A DNA stretch of 58,363 bases from Alphaproteobacteria bacterium (GCA_016869375.1 VGEH01000007.1:1-58363), one strand, 5' to 3'. Shown: positions 8,886-17,698, counted from the stretch's first letter. Notes: a model not told the origin generated them from the sequence alone. Made by a program: numbers and translations.

Positions 8886-10186
8886 CCGGCTCGAAAATCG
8901 AGGTCGCCTTCGGGCGCAAGCATCTGGCCGTCGCTATGCCCTCGGAGGCGGATGCGCATGTCATCCGCAAGCGGCCGCTGCCGAAGATCGCCGATCCCAA
9001 GGCCGCGATCCGCGCCGTGCTCGACCGGCCCATCGGTGCCGCGCCCCTGAAGACGCTTGCCGCCGGCAAGAAGAGCGCCTGCATCCTCATCTGCGACATC
9101 ACCCGGCCGGTGCCCAACCACCTGTTCCTCCGGCCGATGATCGAGGACATGATGGCTGCCGGCATTCCGGCGTCCGGCATCACCGTCCTGATCGCGACCG
9201 GATTGCACCGCCCCAATCTCGGCGACGAGCTGGAAGAGCTGGTCGGCGATCCCTGGGTGACGAAGACCGTACGCGTCGTGAACCACGACGCCCGCAACGA
9301 TGCCGAGCATGTGGATTTCGGCTTCACCGCCAAGCGCAAGACGCCGGTCAAGCTCGACCGCGCCTTGGTCGAGGCGGAGCTCCGCATCGCCACCGGGCTG
9401 GTAGAGCCGCATTTCATGGCCGGGTGGTCCGGCGGGCGAAAGGTCGTCGCCCCCGGCGTCGCGCACCACACCACGATCCGCACCTTCCACTCCGCGCGCT
9501 TCATGGAAGATCCGCTGGCGGTCCAGTGCAACCTCGTCGGCAATCCGCTGCACGAGGAGCAGCTTGAGATCGTCCGCATGCTGGGCGAGGTCTATGCGCT
9601 CAACACGGTGATCGACGAGGAGCGCAACCTTTCCTTCGTCTCCTTCGGCGAGATCATCGAGGGCCATCTCGCCGCCGTCGCCTTCGTCGAGGCGTCGACA
9701 AGGATCCCGATCGATCGCCGCTTCTCGACCATCGTGACCTCGGCCGCAGGCTATCCGTTGGACAAGACTTATTACCAGACGGTCAAGGGCATGGTGACGC
9801 CGCTCGACATCCTGGCGCCGGGCGGCACGCTGATCATCGCCTCGGCATGTTCGGAGGGCTTCGGCTCGCCGGAGTTCCGCGAAGCGCAGAAGCGCCTGGT
9901 CGAGCTCGGTCCCGACCGCTTCCTCGCCACGCTGACGGCGAAGTCGCTCGCCGACATCGACGAGTGGCAGACCGAGATGCAGCTGAAGCCGATGCGCCGC
10001 GGCCGTATCCAGCTCTACACGACCGGCCTCGGGGCCGAGGAGCTCTCGATCACCGGCGTCGAGACGATCGGCTCGGTCGAGGCCGCGATCGGTGCCAGCA
10101 TCGGACGCAGCGGCGACCGCAGCGTCGCCGTCATTCCCGAAGGACCCTATGTGGTGCCCATCTACGCGGGCGCGTCCGCCGACTAG
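8882..10186 (+). CDS. larA: LarA-family nickel-dependent 2-hydroxyacid racemase/epimerase
   Basis: LarA enzymes use the nickel-pincer nucleotide to racemise or epimerise 2-hydroxy acids. In this 434-residue protein the expected active-site residues are present: H109 (ATGLHRP), H177 (VEPHFMAG), K187 (GGRKVVAPG, the lysine that carries the cofactor) and H203 (IRTFHSARF). The superfamily includes lactate racemase but also enzymes for malate, phenyllactate, gluconate and other substrates, so lactate racemase is only one possibility. It ends the lar operon and is followed after 132 bases by a TRAP transporter, which probably imports its substrate. Family membership is firm and the substrate open. 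Confidence 0.88.
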   Translation: MTGSKIEVAFGRKHLAVAMPSEADAHVIRKRPLPKIADPKAAIRAVLDRPIGAAPLKTLAAGKKSACILICDITRPVPNHLFLRPMIEDMMAAGIPASGITVLIATGLHRPNLGDELEELVGDPWVTKTVRVVNHDARNDAEHVDFGFTAKRKTPVKLDRALVEAELRIATGLVEPHFMAGWSGGRKVVAPGVAHHTTIRTFHSARFMEDPLAVQCNLVGNPLHEEQLEIVRMLGEVYALNTVIDEERNLSFVSFGEIIEGHLAAVAFVEASTRIPIDRRFSTIVTSAAGYPLDKTYYQTVKGMVTPLDILAPGGTLIIASACSEGFGSPEFREAQKRLVELGPDRFLATLTAKSLADIDEWQTEMQLKPMRRGRIQLYTTGLGAEELSITGVETIGSVEAAIGASIGRSGDRSVAVIPEGPYVVPIYAGASAD

Positions 10187-10318
10187 CGGCAGAACCAACG
10201 CGTGTGCTACGCGCTTGCCCGGACACCGGGGAGTGCGCAGAATGCTCCCGCAAACAACCGGACCGTCCCCTTAGGCGAGGGGCAACGAGGTCCTCAACGC
10301 AACAGGGAGGCATCGACC

Positions 10319-11314
10319 ATGCGTCGTCGCGACATTTTCCGTTCATGCATTGCCGCCGCAGCGCTGCTGCTCGCAGCCGGCACCGCCAGCGCCCAGCAGC
10401 CGATCACGCTGCACGGCGCGTCCCAGTTCAACGACGACCACGCCTTCACCAAGGCGATGGTGAAGTTCGAGCAGCTGGTGAAGCAGTACTACGGCAAGCC
10501 GATTAACTTCGTTCTGCACAAGAACAGTGAGCTCGGCCTCGAGAAGCAGTATTTCGAATACATGGCGCAGGGCAAGGCGGTCGACTACGCCATCGTATCG
10601 CCGGCGCATATGTCGACATTCTCCAAGGCGGCGCCGTTCATCGACGCTCCCTTCCTGTTCCGCGACCTCGCGCATTGGAACAAGGTGCTCGATGCCGATC
10701 TCTTGAAGCCGGTCGCCGACGAGATCGCGCAGAAGGCCGATGTCATGCTGATCGGCTATGCCGGCGGCGGCGTCCGCAACATCTTCGTCAACAAGCCGAT
10801 GTCCTCGCTCGCCGACATCAAGGGCCTCAAGGTCCGCGTCCAGGGCGCACCGATCTGGTCGAAGACCTTCGCGGCGGCCGGCATGGCGCCGACAGTGATC
10901 GCCTACAACGAGGTCTATAACGCGATCCAGAACAACGTCATCGCCGCCGGCGAAAACGAGGCCGCCGGCGTCGAGCAGATGAAGTTCTTCGAAGTGGCGC
11001 CGCACCTGATGATGACCGAGCACGCGATCACCATCCGGCCGCTCTGCTTCTCGGTGAAGACCTTCAAGAGCCTGCCGGCCGACCTGCAGGCGGCGATCGT
11101 CAAGGCGGGCAAGGAAGCCGGCGCCTATGGCCGCCAGATCGAGTCCTCGGAGGACTCGCAGAAGCTCGACGCGCTGGAGAAGGCCGGCAAGCTGAAGCGG
11201 ATCGCATTCAAGGACCGCGAGGCGATGAAGAAGCTGGTCGACCCGGTCATGGCGGCCTACGCCAAGGAGATCGAGGCAGACCAGATCTTCGCCAAGATCC
11301 TGGCCATCCAGTAG
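10319..11314 (+). CDS. dctP: TRAP transporter solute-binding protein, DctP family
   Basis: This is the periplasmic binding component of a TRAP carboxylate transporter. The 331-residue precursor has a clear signal peptide: MRRR, a hydrophobic core, and a cleavage region at TASAQQ near residues 22-27. The conserved arginine that holds the ligand carboxylate is in KGLKVRVQGAP, followed by an AYNEVYNAIQ segment. The ATG at 10319 was chosen because it starts the signal peptide and has AGGGAGG eight bases upstream. It is followed by a strong hairpin and then dctQ and dctM. Its position directly after larA suggests a 2-hydroxyacid ligand; this is inference. Confidence 0.9.
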   Translation: MRRRDIFRSCIAAAALLLAAGTASAQQPITLHGASQFNDDHAFTKAMVKFEQLVKQYYGKPINFVLHKNSELGLEKQYFEYMAQGKAVDYAIVSPAHMSTFSKAAPFIDAPFLFRDLAHWNKVLDADLLKPVADEIAQKADVMLIGYAGGGVRNIFVNKPMSSLADIKGLKVRVQGAPIWSKTFAAAGMAPTVIAYNEVYNAIQNNVIAAGENEAAGVEQMKFFEVAPHLMMTEHAITIRPLCFSVKTFKSLPADLQAAIVKAGKEAGAYGRQIESSEDSQKLDALEKAGKLKRIAFKDREAMKKLVDPVMAAYAKEIEADQIFAKILAIQ

Positions 11315-11330
11315 TCGATCTCGCGCAAGC

Positions 11331-11372
11331 GGCCGCGGCCGGCCATCCAGCGCCGGCCGCGGCCTTCTTTTT
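11331..11372 (+). terminator. Strong hairpin with T-tract between dctP and dctQ
   Basis: A perfect 13-base-pair GC stem (11331-11343 with 11352-11364) encloses an eight-base loop and is followed by TTCTTTTT. It has all features of an intrinsic terminator but sits inside the TRAP operon. It probably acts as a partial terminator or 3' stabiliser that gives more binding protein than membrane subunits. Confidence 0.8.
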
Positions 11373-11392
11373 CCCCGGAGACGCGAGGACGC

Positions 11393-11905
11393 ATGACCGG
11401 TGTGCCGCAACGCGACGGCCGCCCCTGGCGGCGGCTGATCGAGGTCTATCACGCGCTTCTCTCCCATCTGCTGGTGGTGTCGGTCGCGATCCTCGTGATC
11501 CCCGTCTCGCTGCAGATCTTCTCGCGCTTCACCTCGCTGATCCCGCACTACATCTGGACCGAGGAGATGGCGCGGTTTCTGTTCATCTGGACGATCATGA
11601 TCGGTGCCATGATTGGGGTGCGCGAGCGCACGCATTTCGAGGTCGACCTGCTGGGTCGCCTGCGACCGAAGGCCGAGGCCGTCGTCCGGCTCATTGTCGC
11701 CGTGGCGATGATGGCTTTCGCCCTGGTCTTCGTCTGGTCCGGCGTCGAGTTCACGCGCTTCGCCTGGAACCGCATCTCCGAGCTAGCCGAGCTGCCGCTC
11801 TGGCTGATCCACATCGCCTGGCCGATCACCGGGGTCACCGCCGTCCTCTTCATCGTCGAGCAGGCGCATGACAGCCTGCGCGTGCTCTTCGGGAAGGCGT
11901 CATGA
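11393..11905 (+). CDS. dctQ: TRAP transporter small permease, DctQ family
   Basis: The 170-residue protein is the small four-helix membrane subunit of the TRAP transporter. Hydrophobic segments lie near residues 18-40, 56-74, 97-120 and 132-153. The motif YIWTEEMARFLFIWTIMIG near 50-68 is characteristic of DctQ. The ATG at 11393 is preceded by GGAGACGCGAGG. It overlaps dctM by four bases (ATGA), which indicates translational coupling. With DctP and DctM it forms one sodium- or proton-driven importer. Confidence 0.9.
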   Translation: MTGVPQRDGRPWRRLIEVYHALLSHLLVVSVAILVIPVSLQIFSRFTSLIPHYIWTEEMARFLFIWTIMIGAMIGVRERTHFEVDLLGRLRPKAEAVVRLIVAVAMMAFALVFVWSGVEFTRFAWNRISELAELPLWLIHIAWPITGVTAVLFIVEQAHDSLRVLFGKAS

Positions 11906-13221
11906 CCGGCGCGGTGCTCAGCTCGGGCCAGGCGGCGGCGATCCTGTTCGGGATGTTCTTCTTCCTGCTGGCGATCCGCGTACCGGTCGCCTTCTCGCTT
12001 GGCCTCGCCTGCCTGCCGATCCTGTTCATCGAGCCGCGCCTCTCGGCGATGACACTCGTGCAGGAGACCTTCAACGCCTACAACTCCTTCATCCTGCTGG
12101 CGGTGCCGTTCTTCCTGCTGACCGCCAATTTGATGAATGTCGGCGGAATCACCGACCGGCTGGTCAGGCTCTCGCGCTCGATGGTCGGGCACTTCCCCGG
12201 CGGCCTCGCCCAGATCAACGTCGTGCTCTCGATCTTCTTCGCCGGCATTTCCGGCTCGTCCACTGCGGATGCCGCGAGCCAGTCAAAGATCTTCATCGAG
12301 GCGCAGCGAAAGGAAGGCTACGACGATAGCTTCTCGGTCGCGATCACCGCGGTCTCGGCCGTTCTCGCCGTCATCATCCCGCCCTCGATCCTGATGATCG
12401 TCTGGGGCGGCGTGCTCACTGTCTCGATCGGCGCGCTTTTCCTCGCCGGCATCGTTCCGGGCCTGCTGATCGGCCTCGTGCAGATGGCGACAGTGCATGC
12501 CTATGCGAAGCGTCGCGGCTACCCGACCTATCCGCGCTCGACCTGGAACGAGCTGGGCATCGCGCTCGCCATCTCGATTCCGGCGCTGATGACGCCGATG
12601 ATCATCATCGGCGGCAAGATTTTCGGCTGGTTCACCGCGACCGAGTCGGCCTGCATCGCGGTGCTCTACGCCGCGGTGCTGTCGCTCGTGGTCTATCGCG
12701 AGATGGATGCCAAGGGATTGCATGCGGCGCTGCTCGACACCGGCAAGCTCGCCGCGGTCGCGCTGTTCTGCGTCGGCACCGCGAGCGCCTTCGGCTGGCT
12801 CTTGGCCTACTACCAGATCCCGAAGGCGATTCTCGCCGGCGTCAGCGCCTGGGAGATGGGCTTCACCACCACAGGCTTCTTCATCGCCGCCGTGTTCCTG
12901 CTCGTCGGCTGTTTCCTGGACGCGATTCCGGCGATCATCATCGTGGGCAGCATCCTGCAGCCGCTGGCAAAGGCGGTAGAGATGGATCCCGTGCACTTTG
13001 CCATGATCGGGATCGTCTCGCTTGCCTTCGGGCTGGTGACACCGCCCTACGGGCTCTGCCTGATGATCTCCTGCGCGATCGCCGGAATCCGCATGGCCGA
13101 CGCCCTCAAGGACACCTGCATCATGCTGCTGCCGATGCTGGGCGTCTTGGCGCTGCTGATCCTGTGGCCCGGCGTGGCGTTGTTCCTGCCCTCGCTGATC
13201 TCACCCGAGTTCCTTCGCTGA
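11902..13221 (+). CDS. dctM: TRAP transporter large permease, DctM family
   Basis: The 439-residue protein is the large membrane subunit that moves solute across the inner membrane. It has about twelve hydrophobic segments. Family motifs include PFFLLTANLMN near 72-82, FAGISGSSTADAASQ near 113-127 and IIPPSILMIVWG near 155-166. The C-terminal half includes LLVGCFLDAIPAI and ITPPYGL-like VTPPYGLCLM. It is coupled to dctQ. Its last 21 bases overlap the end of the convergent rnk gene. Confidence 0.92.
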   Translation: MTGAVLSSGQAAAILFGMFFFLLAIRVPVAFSLGLACLPILFIEPRLSAMTLVQETFNAYNSFILLAVPFFLLTANLMNVGGITDRLVRLSRSMVGHFPGGLAQINVVLSIFFAGISGSSTADAASQSKIFIEAQRKEGYDDSFSVAITAVSAVLAVIIPPSILMIVWGGVLTVSIGALFLAGIVPGLLIGLVQMATVHAYAKRRGYPTYPRSTWNELGIALAISIPALMTPMIIIGGKIFGWFTATESACIAVLYAAVLSLVVYREMDAKGLHAALLDTGKLAAVALFCVGTASAFGWLLAYYQIPKAILAGVSAWEMGFTTTGFFIAAVFLLVGCFLDAIPAIIIVGSILQPLAKAVEMDPVHFAMIGIVSLAFGLVTPPYGLCLMISCAIAGIRMADALKDTCIMLLPMLGVLALLILWPGVALFLPSLISPEFLR

Positions 13222-13617
13222 AGTCTCGCGCTGGGCGACCTCGAGTACGTCGAGCGTCCGCTCCTCGCCGGAGCGCGTCCGCCACTGGATCGACTGTCCG
13301 ACCTTGAGGCCGATCAGCGACGCGCCCACCGGCGTCAGCACCGAGAGCTTACCCCTCTCAATGTCGGCGTCCTCAGGATAGACGAGCGTGACGTCATGCA
13401 TCTCGCCGGCGTCGTCCTTGAAGACAACGCGCGAGCCCATGGTCACGATGTCGCTCGCGACCTCGCGAGGCGGGACCACGCGCGCGCGCTCCAGCTCCTG
13501 CCCCAGGAAAGCCGCGACATCCGGAAGCTTGTATTCGGCGGCTGACGCCAGCTGGTCGAGCCGGCTGAAATCGGAGGCCCCGAGGGTGATTGCGGGAAGA
13601 TGGTTGCTGCGCTGCAT
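13201..13617 (-). CDS. rnk: Rnk-like GreA/GreB-family regulator of nucleoside diphosphate kinase
   Basis: The 138-residue protein has a short N-terminal helical region with ITLGASDFSRLDQL and a C-terminal GreA/GreB-type domain with VSMGSRV-like IVTMGSRVVFKD, DVTLVYPEDAD and SVLTPVGASLIGLKVGQ. This is the layout of Rnk, which binds RNA polymerase near the secondary channel and affects nucleotide pools. It lacks the long coiled coil of true GreA. The ATG at 13617 was chosen because GGAGG lies five bases upstream; a TTG at 13629 would lie upstream of that site. It is convergent with dctM and overlaps it by 21 bases. Confidence 0.85.
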   Translation of the reverse strand: MQRSNHLPAITLGASDFSRLDQLASAAEYKLPDVAAFLGQELERARVVPPREVASDIVTMGSRVVFKDDAGEMHDVTLVYPEDADIERGKLSVLTPVGASLIGLKVGQSIQWRTRSGEERTLDVLEVAQRETSAKELG

Positions 13618-13692
13618 GGTCGCCTCCAAACGGGATGAGCGAAGCCGCCCCGACGGGTCGGCCCTTACCTGGATAGGAATGAAAGAAGAAGC

Positions 13693-13710
13693 CGCCCCGG
13701 CAGACGGGCG
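13693..13710 (-). terminator. Possible terminator after rnhA operon
   Basis: Read on the minus strand, a short stem CGCCC/GGGCG (13706-13710 with 13693-13697) around an eight-base loop is followed by GGCTTCTTCTTTCATT. It lies about 135 bases after the rnhA stop and before rnk. The stem is only five pairs, so this is a weak call. Confidence 0.35.
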
Positions 13711-13843
13711 CCTGAGGGGTTAGGCGACCGTTGCCGGGGCGAGTACGCCCTTTTGGGCGCGGCCCATTCGCGCAAGTTCAGCCATCTGCAGGGGGCGCGT
13801 TCCACGGGCCATGGCTTGCATATGGGCAGGCCCCCAGCCGATT

Positions 13844-14311
13844 TCAACCGATGCCGGACGACCCTTCGGCAAGGTTCCGAATCGCCTCGCGGGCCAAAAT
13901 ATCGACACGTTCATTCTCGGGATGCCCGGAATGGCCGCGGACCCAGAGCCACGCGATGTCGTGCGGCGCCGCGGCCGCATCCAGCCGCTGCCAGAGGTCG
14001 ACATTCTTCACCGGCTTCCTGTCTGCGGTCTTCCAGCCGCGGGCCTTCCAGCGCGGCAGCCAGGAGGTGATCCCGTCGCGGACATAGGTGCTGTCGGTGT
14101 GGAGGCGGACCTTGACCGGACGGGTCAGCGATTCGAGCGCGCGAATCGCCGCCATCATCTCCATGCGGTTATTGGTGGTCTGCGTCTCTCCGCCGGAAAG
14201 CTCACGCTCGGTATCGCCGTACCGCAGCAGCGCAGCCCACCCGCCTGGGCCCGGATTTCCCGAGCAGGCGCCGTCGGTGAAGATGTCGACGGTGCGCAGT
14301 CCCTCGCTCAT
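13844..14311 (-). CDS. rnhA: Ribonuclease HI
   Basis: Ribonuclease HI cleaves the RNA strand of RNA-DNA hybrids. The 155-residue protein has the complete active-site set: D13 ([15 protein letters not shown]), E51 ([10 protein letters not shown]), D73 (LHTDSTYV) and D137 (NERVDILA), with H127 in [10 protein letters not shown]. Length is typical. Its start overlaps the thrB stop by four bases (ATGA), and ispH-thrB-rnhA is a familiar alphaproteobacterial run. The 226 bases between this gene and rnk contain no gene I can support. Confidence 0.95.
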   Translation of the reverse strand: MSEGLRTVDIFTDGACSGNPGPGGWAALLRYGDTERELSGGETQTTNNRMEMMAAIRALESLTRPVKVRLHTDSTYVRDGITSWLPRWKARGWKTADRKPVKNVDLWQRLDAAAAPHDIAWLWVRGHSGHPENERVDILAREAIRNLAEGSSGIG

Positions 14312-15276
14312 GCTGGATCGAGGCCGTAGCCCTCCGGCCCAGCGACGCGCTGATGGAACTGCAGTTTGGCCCAGTACTCAAGCGGGTCCTTCGGGCGCAC
14401 CAGCGCACCTTCCGGATGGTTGAGCCAGTCGTAGAGACGGGTCAGAAGGAAGCGCAGCGCCGAGCCGCGGCACAGCACCGGCAGCGCCTGGGTCTCCGCC
14501 GCGGAGAGCGGCCGGCGCTTCTGGTAAGCGGTCGCCAGCAGCCGTGCCTTAGTGACGTTGAGCGAATGGTCGGGCTCGAAGCACCAGGCGTTCAGGCAGA
14601 TCGCGAGGTCGTAGGCGAGGAAATCGTTGCAGGCGAAGTAAAAGTCGATGAGTCCCGAGAGCTTGTCGCCGAGGAAGAAGACGTTGTCGGGGAAGAGATC
14701 GGCATGGATCACGCCCTCGGGCAGATCCTTCGGCCAGACGCCTTCCAGATAGGCGAGTTCCCCCTTGATGCCGATGCGGAGGCCGGGCCGGACCTCGTCG
14801 GCGCGCGCCTCGCAGGCTGCCACCAGCGAGCGCCAGCCGGTCAGCGACAGCGCGTTGAGGCGGCGCATCTCGAAGCCCTGCTGCGCCTGATGCAGTCCGG
14901 CCAGGGCATCGCCGACGCCAGCGCAATGGGCGGCCGTGATCCGCCTGGGCCACAGGCCTTCGAGGAAAGAGACGATCGCCGCCGGACGTCCGTTGAGGCG
15001 GCGAAGCGCCTCGCCGTCACGGGCGCGGATCGGCGTCGGGCAATGAAGCCCGTTGGCCGCCAGATGCTCCATCAGCCCGACGAAGAAGGGCAGATCCTGA
15101 GGCGCGACCCGCTTCTCGTAGATCGTCAGGATGTAGGAGGCCTTGGTCGTACGGACGAGGAAGTTCGAGTTCTCGACGCCCTCGGCGATGCCGGCGAAGC
15201 TGAGGACCTCGCCGATGTCGTACTCGGAGACGAAGCGCGCGAGATCCTCGTCGCTGACCTGGGTATAGACCGCCAT
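14308..15276 (-). CDS. thrB: Homoserine kinase (ThrB, APH-fold type)
   Basis: This enzyme phosphorylates L-homoserine to O-phospho-L-homoserine in threonine biosynthesis. The 322-residue protein belongs to the aminoglycoside-phosphotransferase-fold homoserine kinases of alphaproteobacteria rather than the GHMP type. Motifs are [13 protein letters not shown] near residues 29-41, [13 protein letters not shown] (the Brenner-like catalytic loop) and [19 protein letters not shown], with the metal-binding aspartate. It lies nine bases downstream of ispH and overlaps rnhA, so the three form an operon. Confidence 0.93.
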   Translation of the reverse strand: MAVYTQVSDEDLARFVSEYDIGEVLSFAGIAEGVENSNFLVRTTKASYILTIYEKRVAPQDLPFFVGLMEHLAANGLHCPTPIRARDGEALRRLNGRPAAIVSFLEGLWPRRITAAHCAGVGDALAGLHQAQQGFEMRRLNALSLTGWRSLVAACEARADEVRPGLRIGIKGELAYLEGVWPKDLPEGVIHADLFPDNVFFLGDKLSGLIDFYFACNDFLAYDLAICLNAWCFEPDHSLNVTKARLLATAYQKRRPLSAAETQALPVLCRGSALRFLLTRLYDWLNHPEGALVRPKDPLEYWAKLQFHQRVAGPEGYGLDPA

Positions 15277-15285
15277 GCGTTGCGC

Positions 15286-16242
15286 TTAGGCCACGAGCTG
15301 GCGCGGCAGGCGGAAGGAGACGTCCTCCTCGGCCACCGTGATCTCCTCGATCGAGACCCCGCGGCGGCGGCGCAGCGCCTCGATCAGCTCCTCGACGAGG
15401 AGCTCGGGCGCCGAGGCGCCGGCGCTGATTCCAAGGCGCTCGACACCGTCGAGCCAGGTCCAGTCGAGCTCGGACGCGCGCTGGATCAGCCGAGCCTTGC
15501 GGCAGCCGGACGTCTCGGCGACCTCGACCAGCCGGCGCGAGTTCGAGGAGTTGGGTGCGCCGATCACGAGCACGGCATCCGCTTTCGGCGCGATCGCCTT
15601 GATCGCGGCCTGCCGGTTGGTGGTGGCGTAGCAGATGTCCTCGCGCCGTGGCCCGACGATCGCCGGGAAACGCCGCCTCAGCACCTCGATGATCGCCGCC
15701 GTCTCGTCGACTGAGAGCGTCGTCTGCGTCGTGTAGGCGAGTCGCTCGGGCGTCGGCACCGTCGCGCGCTCCGCGTCGGCGACCGTCTGCACCAGCGTCA
15801 TCGCGCCCTGTGGAAGCTGCCCCAAGGTGCCGATCACTTCGGGATGACCCTCATGTCCGATCAGGACCACGTGCCGTCCGTCGCGATGCTGACGCTCCGC
15901 CTCGTTATGGACCTTCGTCACCAGGGGACAGGTGGCATCGATGGAGACGAGCTTGCGGCGATCGGCCTCGGCCGGTACCGCTTTCGGCACGCCATGCGCC
16001 GAGAACACCACCGGCGCGCCATCCGGCACCTGGTCGAGCTCGTCGACGAAGATCGCACCCTTGGCTTCCAGCGATTCGACGACGAAGCGGTTGTGGACGA
16101 TCTCATGGCGCACGTAGACCGGCTTGCCGTATTTGGCGAGGCAGGCTTCGACGATCTGGATGGCGCGATCGACCCCGGCGCAGAAGCCGCGCGGGCTGGC
16201 GAGAAGCACTGTCAGTGGCGTTGAGGCGGAAGCCGGGTTCAC
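15286..16242 (-). CDS. ispH: 4-hydroxy-3-methylbut-2-enyl diphosphate reductase
   Basis: IspH carries out the last step of the MEP isoprenoid pathway, giving IPP and DMAPP. The 318-residue protein has the three cysteine ligands of the iron-sulfur cluster, C21 ([11 protein letters not shown]), C105 (DATCPLVTK) and C204 ([11 protein letters not shown]). It also has the substrate-binding histidines H50, H84 and H133 and the [10 protein letters not shown] motif. Length is normal. It is the first gene of the ispH-thrB-rnhA operon; the 101-base region to the tiny ORF at 16344 must hold its promoter. Confidence 0.96.
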   Translation of the reverse strand: MNPASASTPLTVLLASPRGFCAGVDRAIQIVEACLAKYGKPVYVRHEIVHNRFVVESLEAKGAIFVDELDQVPDGAPVVFSAHGVPKAVPAEADRRKLVSIDATCPLVTKVHNEAERQHRDGRHVVLIGHEGHPEVIGTLGQLPQGAMTLVQTVADAERATVPTPERLAYTTQTTLSVDETAAIIEVLRRRFPAIVGPRREDICYATTNRQAAIKAIAPKADAVLVIGAPNSSNSRRLVEVAETSGCRKARLIQRASELDWTWLDGVERLGISAGASAPELLVEELIEALRRRRGVSIEEITVAEEDVSFRLPRQLVA

Positions 16243-16343
16243 GTCGATTTCCCGAAGGGTCTCTCAGCCTTGTGCCGGCCGGAGCCCTTAACTAAAGTCG
16301 CGGCGACCCTAATACAGGGCGAGAGCCGAAGGAAGCGCGTTTC

Positions 16344-16397
16344 ATGCCTGTTGCGAAGAACAAGCCGTACTGCGACGGCTCCCGCGGCGTCCTGTGA
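16344..16397 (+). CDS. Putative 17-codon upstream ORF with a CDGS motif
   Basis: A short ORF of 17 codons starts with ATG at 16344, ten bases after AAGGA, and ends with a TGA that overlaps the GTG start of the lipoprotein gene (GTGA). The lipoprotein start has no ribosome site of its own, so this ORF may couple translation. The peptide contains KNKPYCDGS, which matches the core of the CDGSH iron-sulfur domain, but lacks the upstream CxC cysteines and the histidine. It may be a leader peptide, a relic of a CDGSH gene, or chance. Confidence 0.35.
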   Translation: MPVAKNKPYCDGSRGVL

Positions 16398-16918
16398 CTC
16401 TCTCCTTCCGCGCTCTCGCTGCCGTCCTGCTGCTCGCGGTCTCCGGCTGCTCGTCCTCCCGGGCCGTAGCGCCCGAGGCGTGCCCGCGCGTGGTCGTGCT
16501 GAACGACCTTTCCGAGCTCATGCGCTTCCGCCCCGGTTCCGGCCGCGACCTGACCGATGTCGAGCACCAGGCGCGCTTCAGCGGCCTCTCGTTCGGCTGC
16601 CGATACGAGAAGGACGCGGCCCGCGTCGAGTTCGAAGTCGCGATCGAGGTGCAGCGTGGCCCGTCCATGCCGGGCAACCGGGCCGGCTTCCAGTATTTCG
16701 CGGCGGTCACCAATCCGGCGGGGCAGATCGTCTCCAAGGAGATCTTCGACGCCGATGTCGAGTTCAAGGGCAACCAGACGCGCGTGATCATGGCGGACGA
16801 GTTGGTCCAGCGCATCCCCATGCTCGACCGCGCTACCGGGCCAAACTGGAGCGTGCTCCTCGGCCTTCAGCTCACCGACGAGCAGCGTGACTACATAAAG
16901 CGGCGCCAGACGCGTTGA
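16394..16918 (+). CDS. Putative lipoprotein of unknown function
   Basis: The 174-residue protein starts with a lipoprotein signal peptide: an arginine at residue 6, a hydrophobic stretch and the lipobox AVSGC with the modified cysteine at residue 19. The mature part has no motif I recognise; it appears mainly beta-stranded, with a conserved-looking FRPGSGRDLTDVEHQARF segment near 37-54. Similar small lipoproteins are annotated as hypothetical in alphaproteobacteria. The start is GTG at 16394, chosen because it places the signal peptide correctly; it overlaps the stop of a 17-codon ORF upstream. Hydantoin racemase follows after 21 bases. Confidence 0.7.
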   Translation: MTLSFRALAAVLLLAVSGCSSSRAVAPEACPRVVVLNDLSELMRFRPGSGRDLTDVEHQARFSGLSFGCRYEKDAARVEFEVAIEVQRGPSMPGNRAGFQYFAAVTNPAGQIVSKEIFDADVEFKGNQTRVIMADELVQRIPMLDRATGPNWSVLLGLQLTDEQRDYIKRRQTR

Positions 16919-16939
16919 GCCGACGCCGGGGAGGACACC

Positions 16940-17698
16940 ATGCGCATCCTGGTCGTCAACCCGAACACCACCGCGTCGATGACGGCGTCGATCGACCATG
17001 CGGCGCGCGCCGTCGCCGGCGCCGGAACCGAGATCGTGACGCTGAATCCGGACAAGGGCCCGGTCTCGATCGAGAGCCAGTACGACTCCTCCTATTGCGT
17101 GCCAGGGATGCTTGAGCTGATCCGCGCCGGAGAGGCCACCGGCTTCGACGGCTATGTGATCGCCTGCTTCCGCGATCCGGGCCTCGAGGCGGCGCGCGAG
17201 ATCGCCGCCGGACCCGTGCTCGGGATCGCCGAAGCGGCAATGCATGCGGCGAGCATGGTCGCCACCGGCTTCACCATCATCTCGACCCTGCCGCGGTCGG
17301 TGCCGGTACAATACGCGCTCGCGCGCAAATACGGCTTCGAGAAGCACCTGAAGAAGGTGCGCGCCGCCGGCGTGCCGGTCCTCGAGCTCGAGGACTCGCA
17401 TTCTGGTGCCGCCGACAAGGTGAAGCGCGAGGTCGAGAAGGCGATCGCCGAGGATGGCGCCGAGGCGATCCTGCTGGGATGTGCCGGCATGGTCGAGCTT
17501 GCGCGCCGGCTGACCGACGAGACCGGCGTGCCGGTGCTCGATGGCGTCACCGCCGCCGTCAAGATGGCAGAGGCCCTGGTCGGACTCGGGATCAAGACCA
17601 GCAAGTCGGGCGCCTATGCCGAGCCGCGCGCCAAGCCCTACGCCGGCCTCTTCGCCGCCGCCGCGCCGGGGACCAAGCCGGCCAAGGCCGCGGAGTAG
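16940..17698 (+). CDS. hyuE: Hydantoin racemase (Asp/Glu/hydantoin racemase family)
   Basis: The enzyme inverts 5-monosubstituted hydantoins so that both enantiomers can be used. The 252-residue protein begins RILVVNPNTTASMT and has the two catalytic cysteines C76 (VIACFRDPGL) and C181 (LLGCAGM). These sit at the same positions I recall for the characterised rhizobial hydantoin racemases. A good AGGACACC site precedes the ATG. The C-terminal extension of about 15 residues is alanine- and lysine-rich. The D-hydantoinase and N-carbamoylase genes lie 3-5 kb downstream on the opposite strand, which supports hydantoin over aspartate or glutamate as substrate. Confidence 0.85.
   Translation: MRILVVNPNTTASMTASIDHAARAVAGAGTEIVTLNPDKGPVSIESQYDSSYCVPGMLELIRAGEATGFDGYVIACFRDPGLEAAREIAAGPVLGIAEAAMHAASMVATGFTIISTLPRSVPVQYALARKYGFEKHLKKVRAAGVPVLELEDSHSGAADKVKREVEKAIAEDGAEAILLGCAGMVELARRLTDETGVPVLDGVTAAVKMAEALVGLGIKTSKSGAYAEPRAKPYAGLFAAAAPGTKPAKAAE

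Noticed and set aside
13641..13698. Repeated GAAGCCGCCCC (13641-13651 and 13688-13698)
   Set aside because: Only two 11-base copies in GC-rich DNA, one of which is part of the weak terminator; not enough for a repeat family.
13720..13821. 33-codon minus-strand ORF after rnhA
   Set aside because: It has an ATG but no convincing ribosome site, and I know no small protein encoded after rnhA. Conservation in relatives would be needed to support it.
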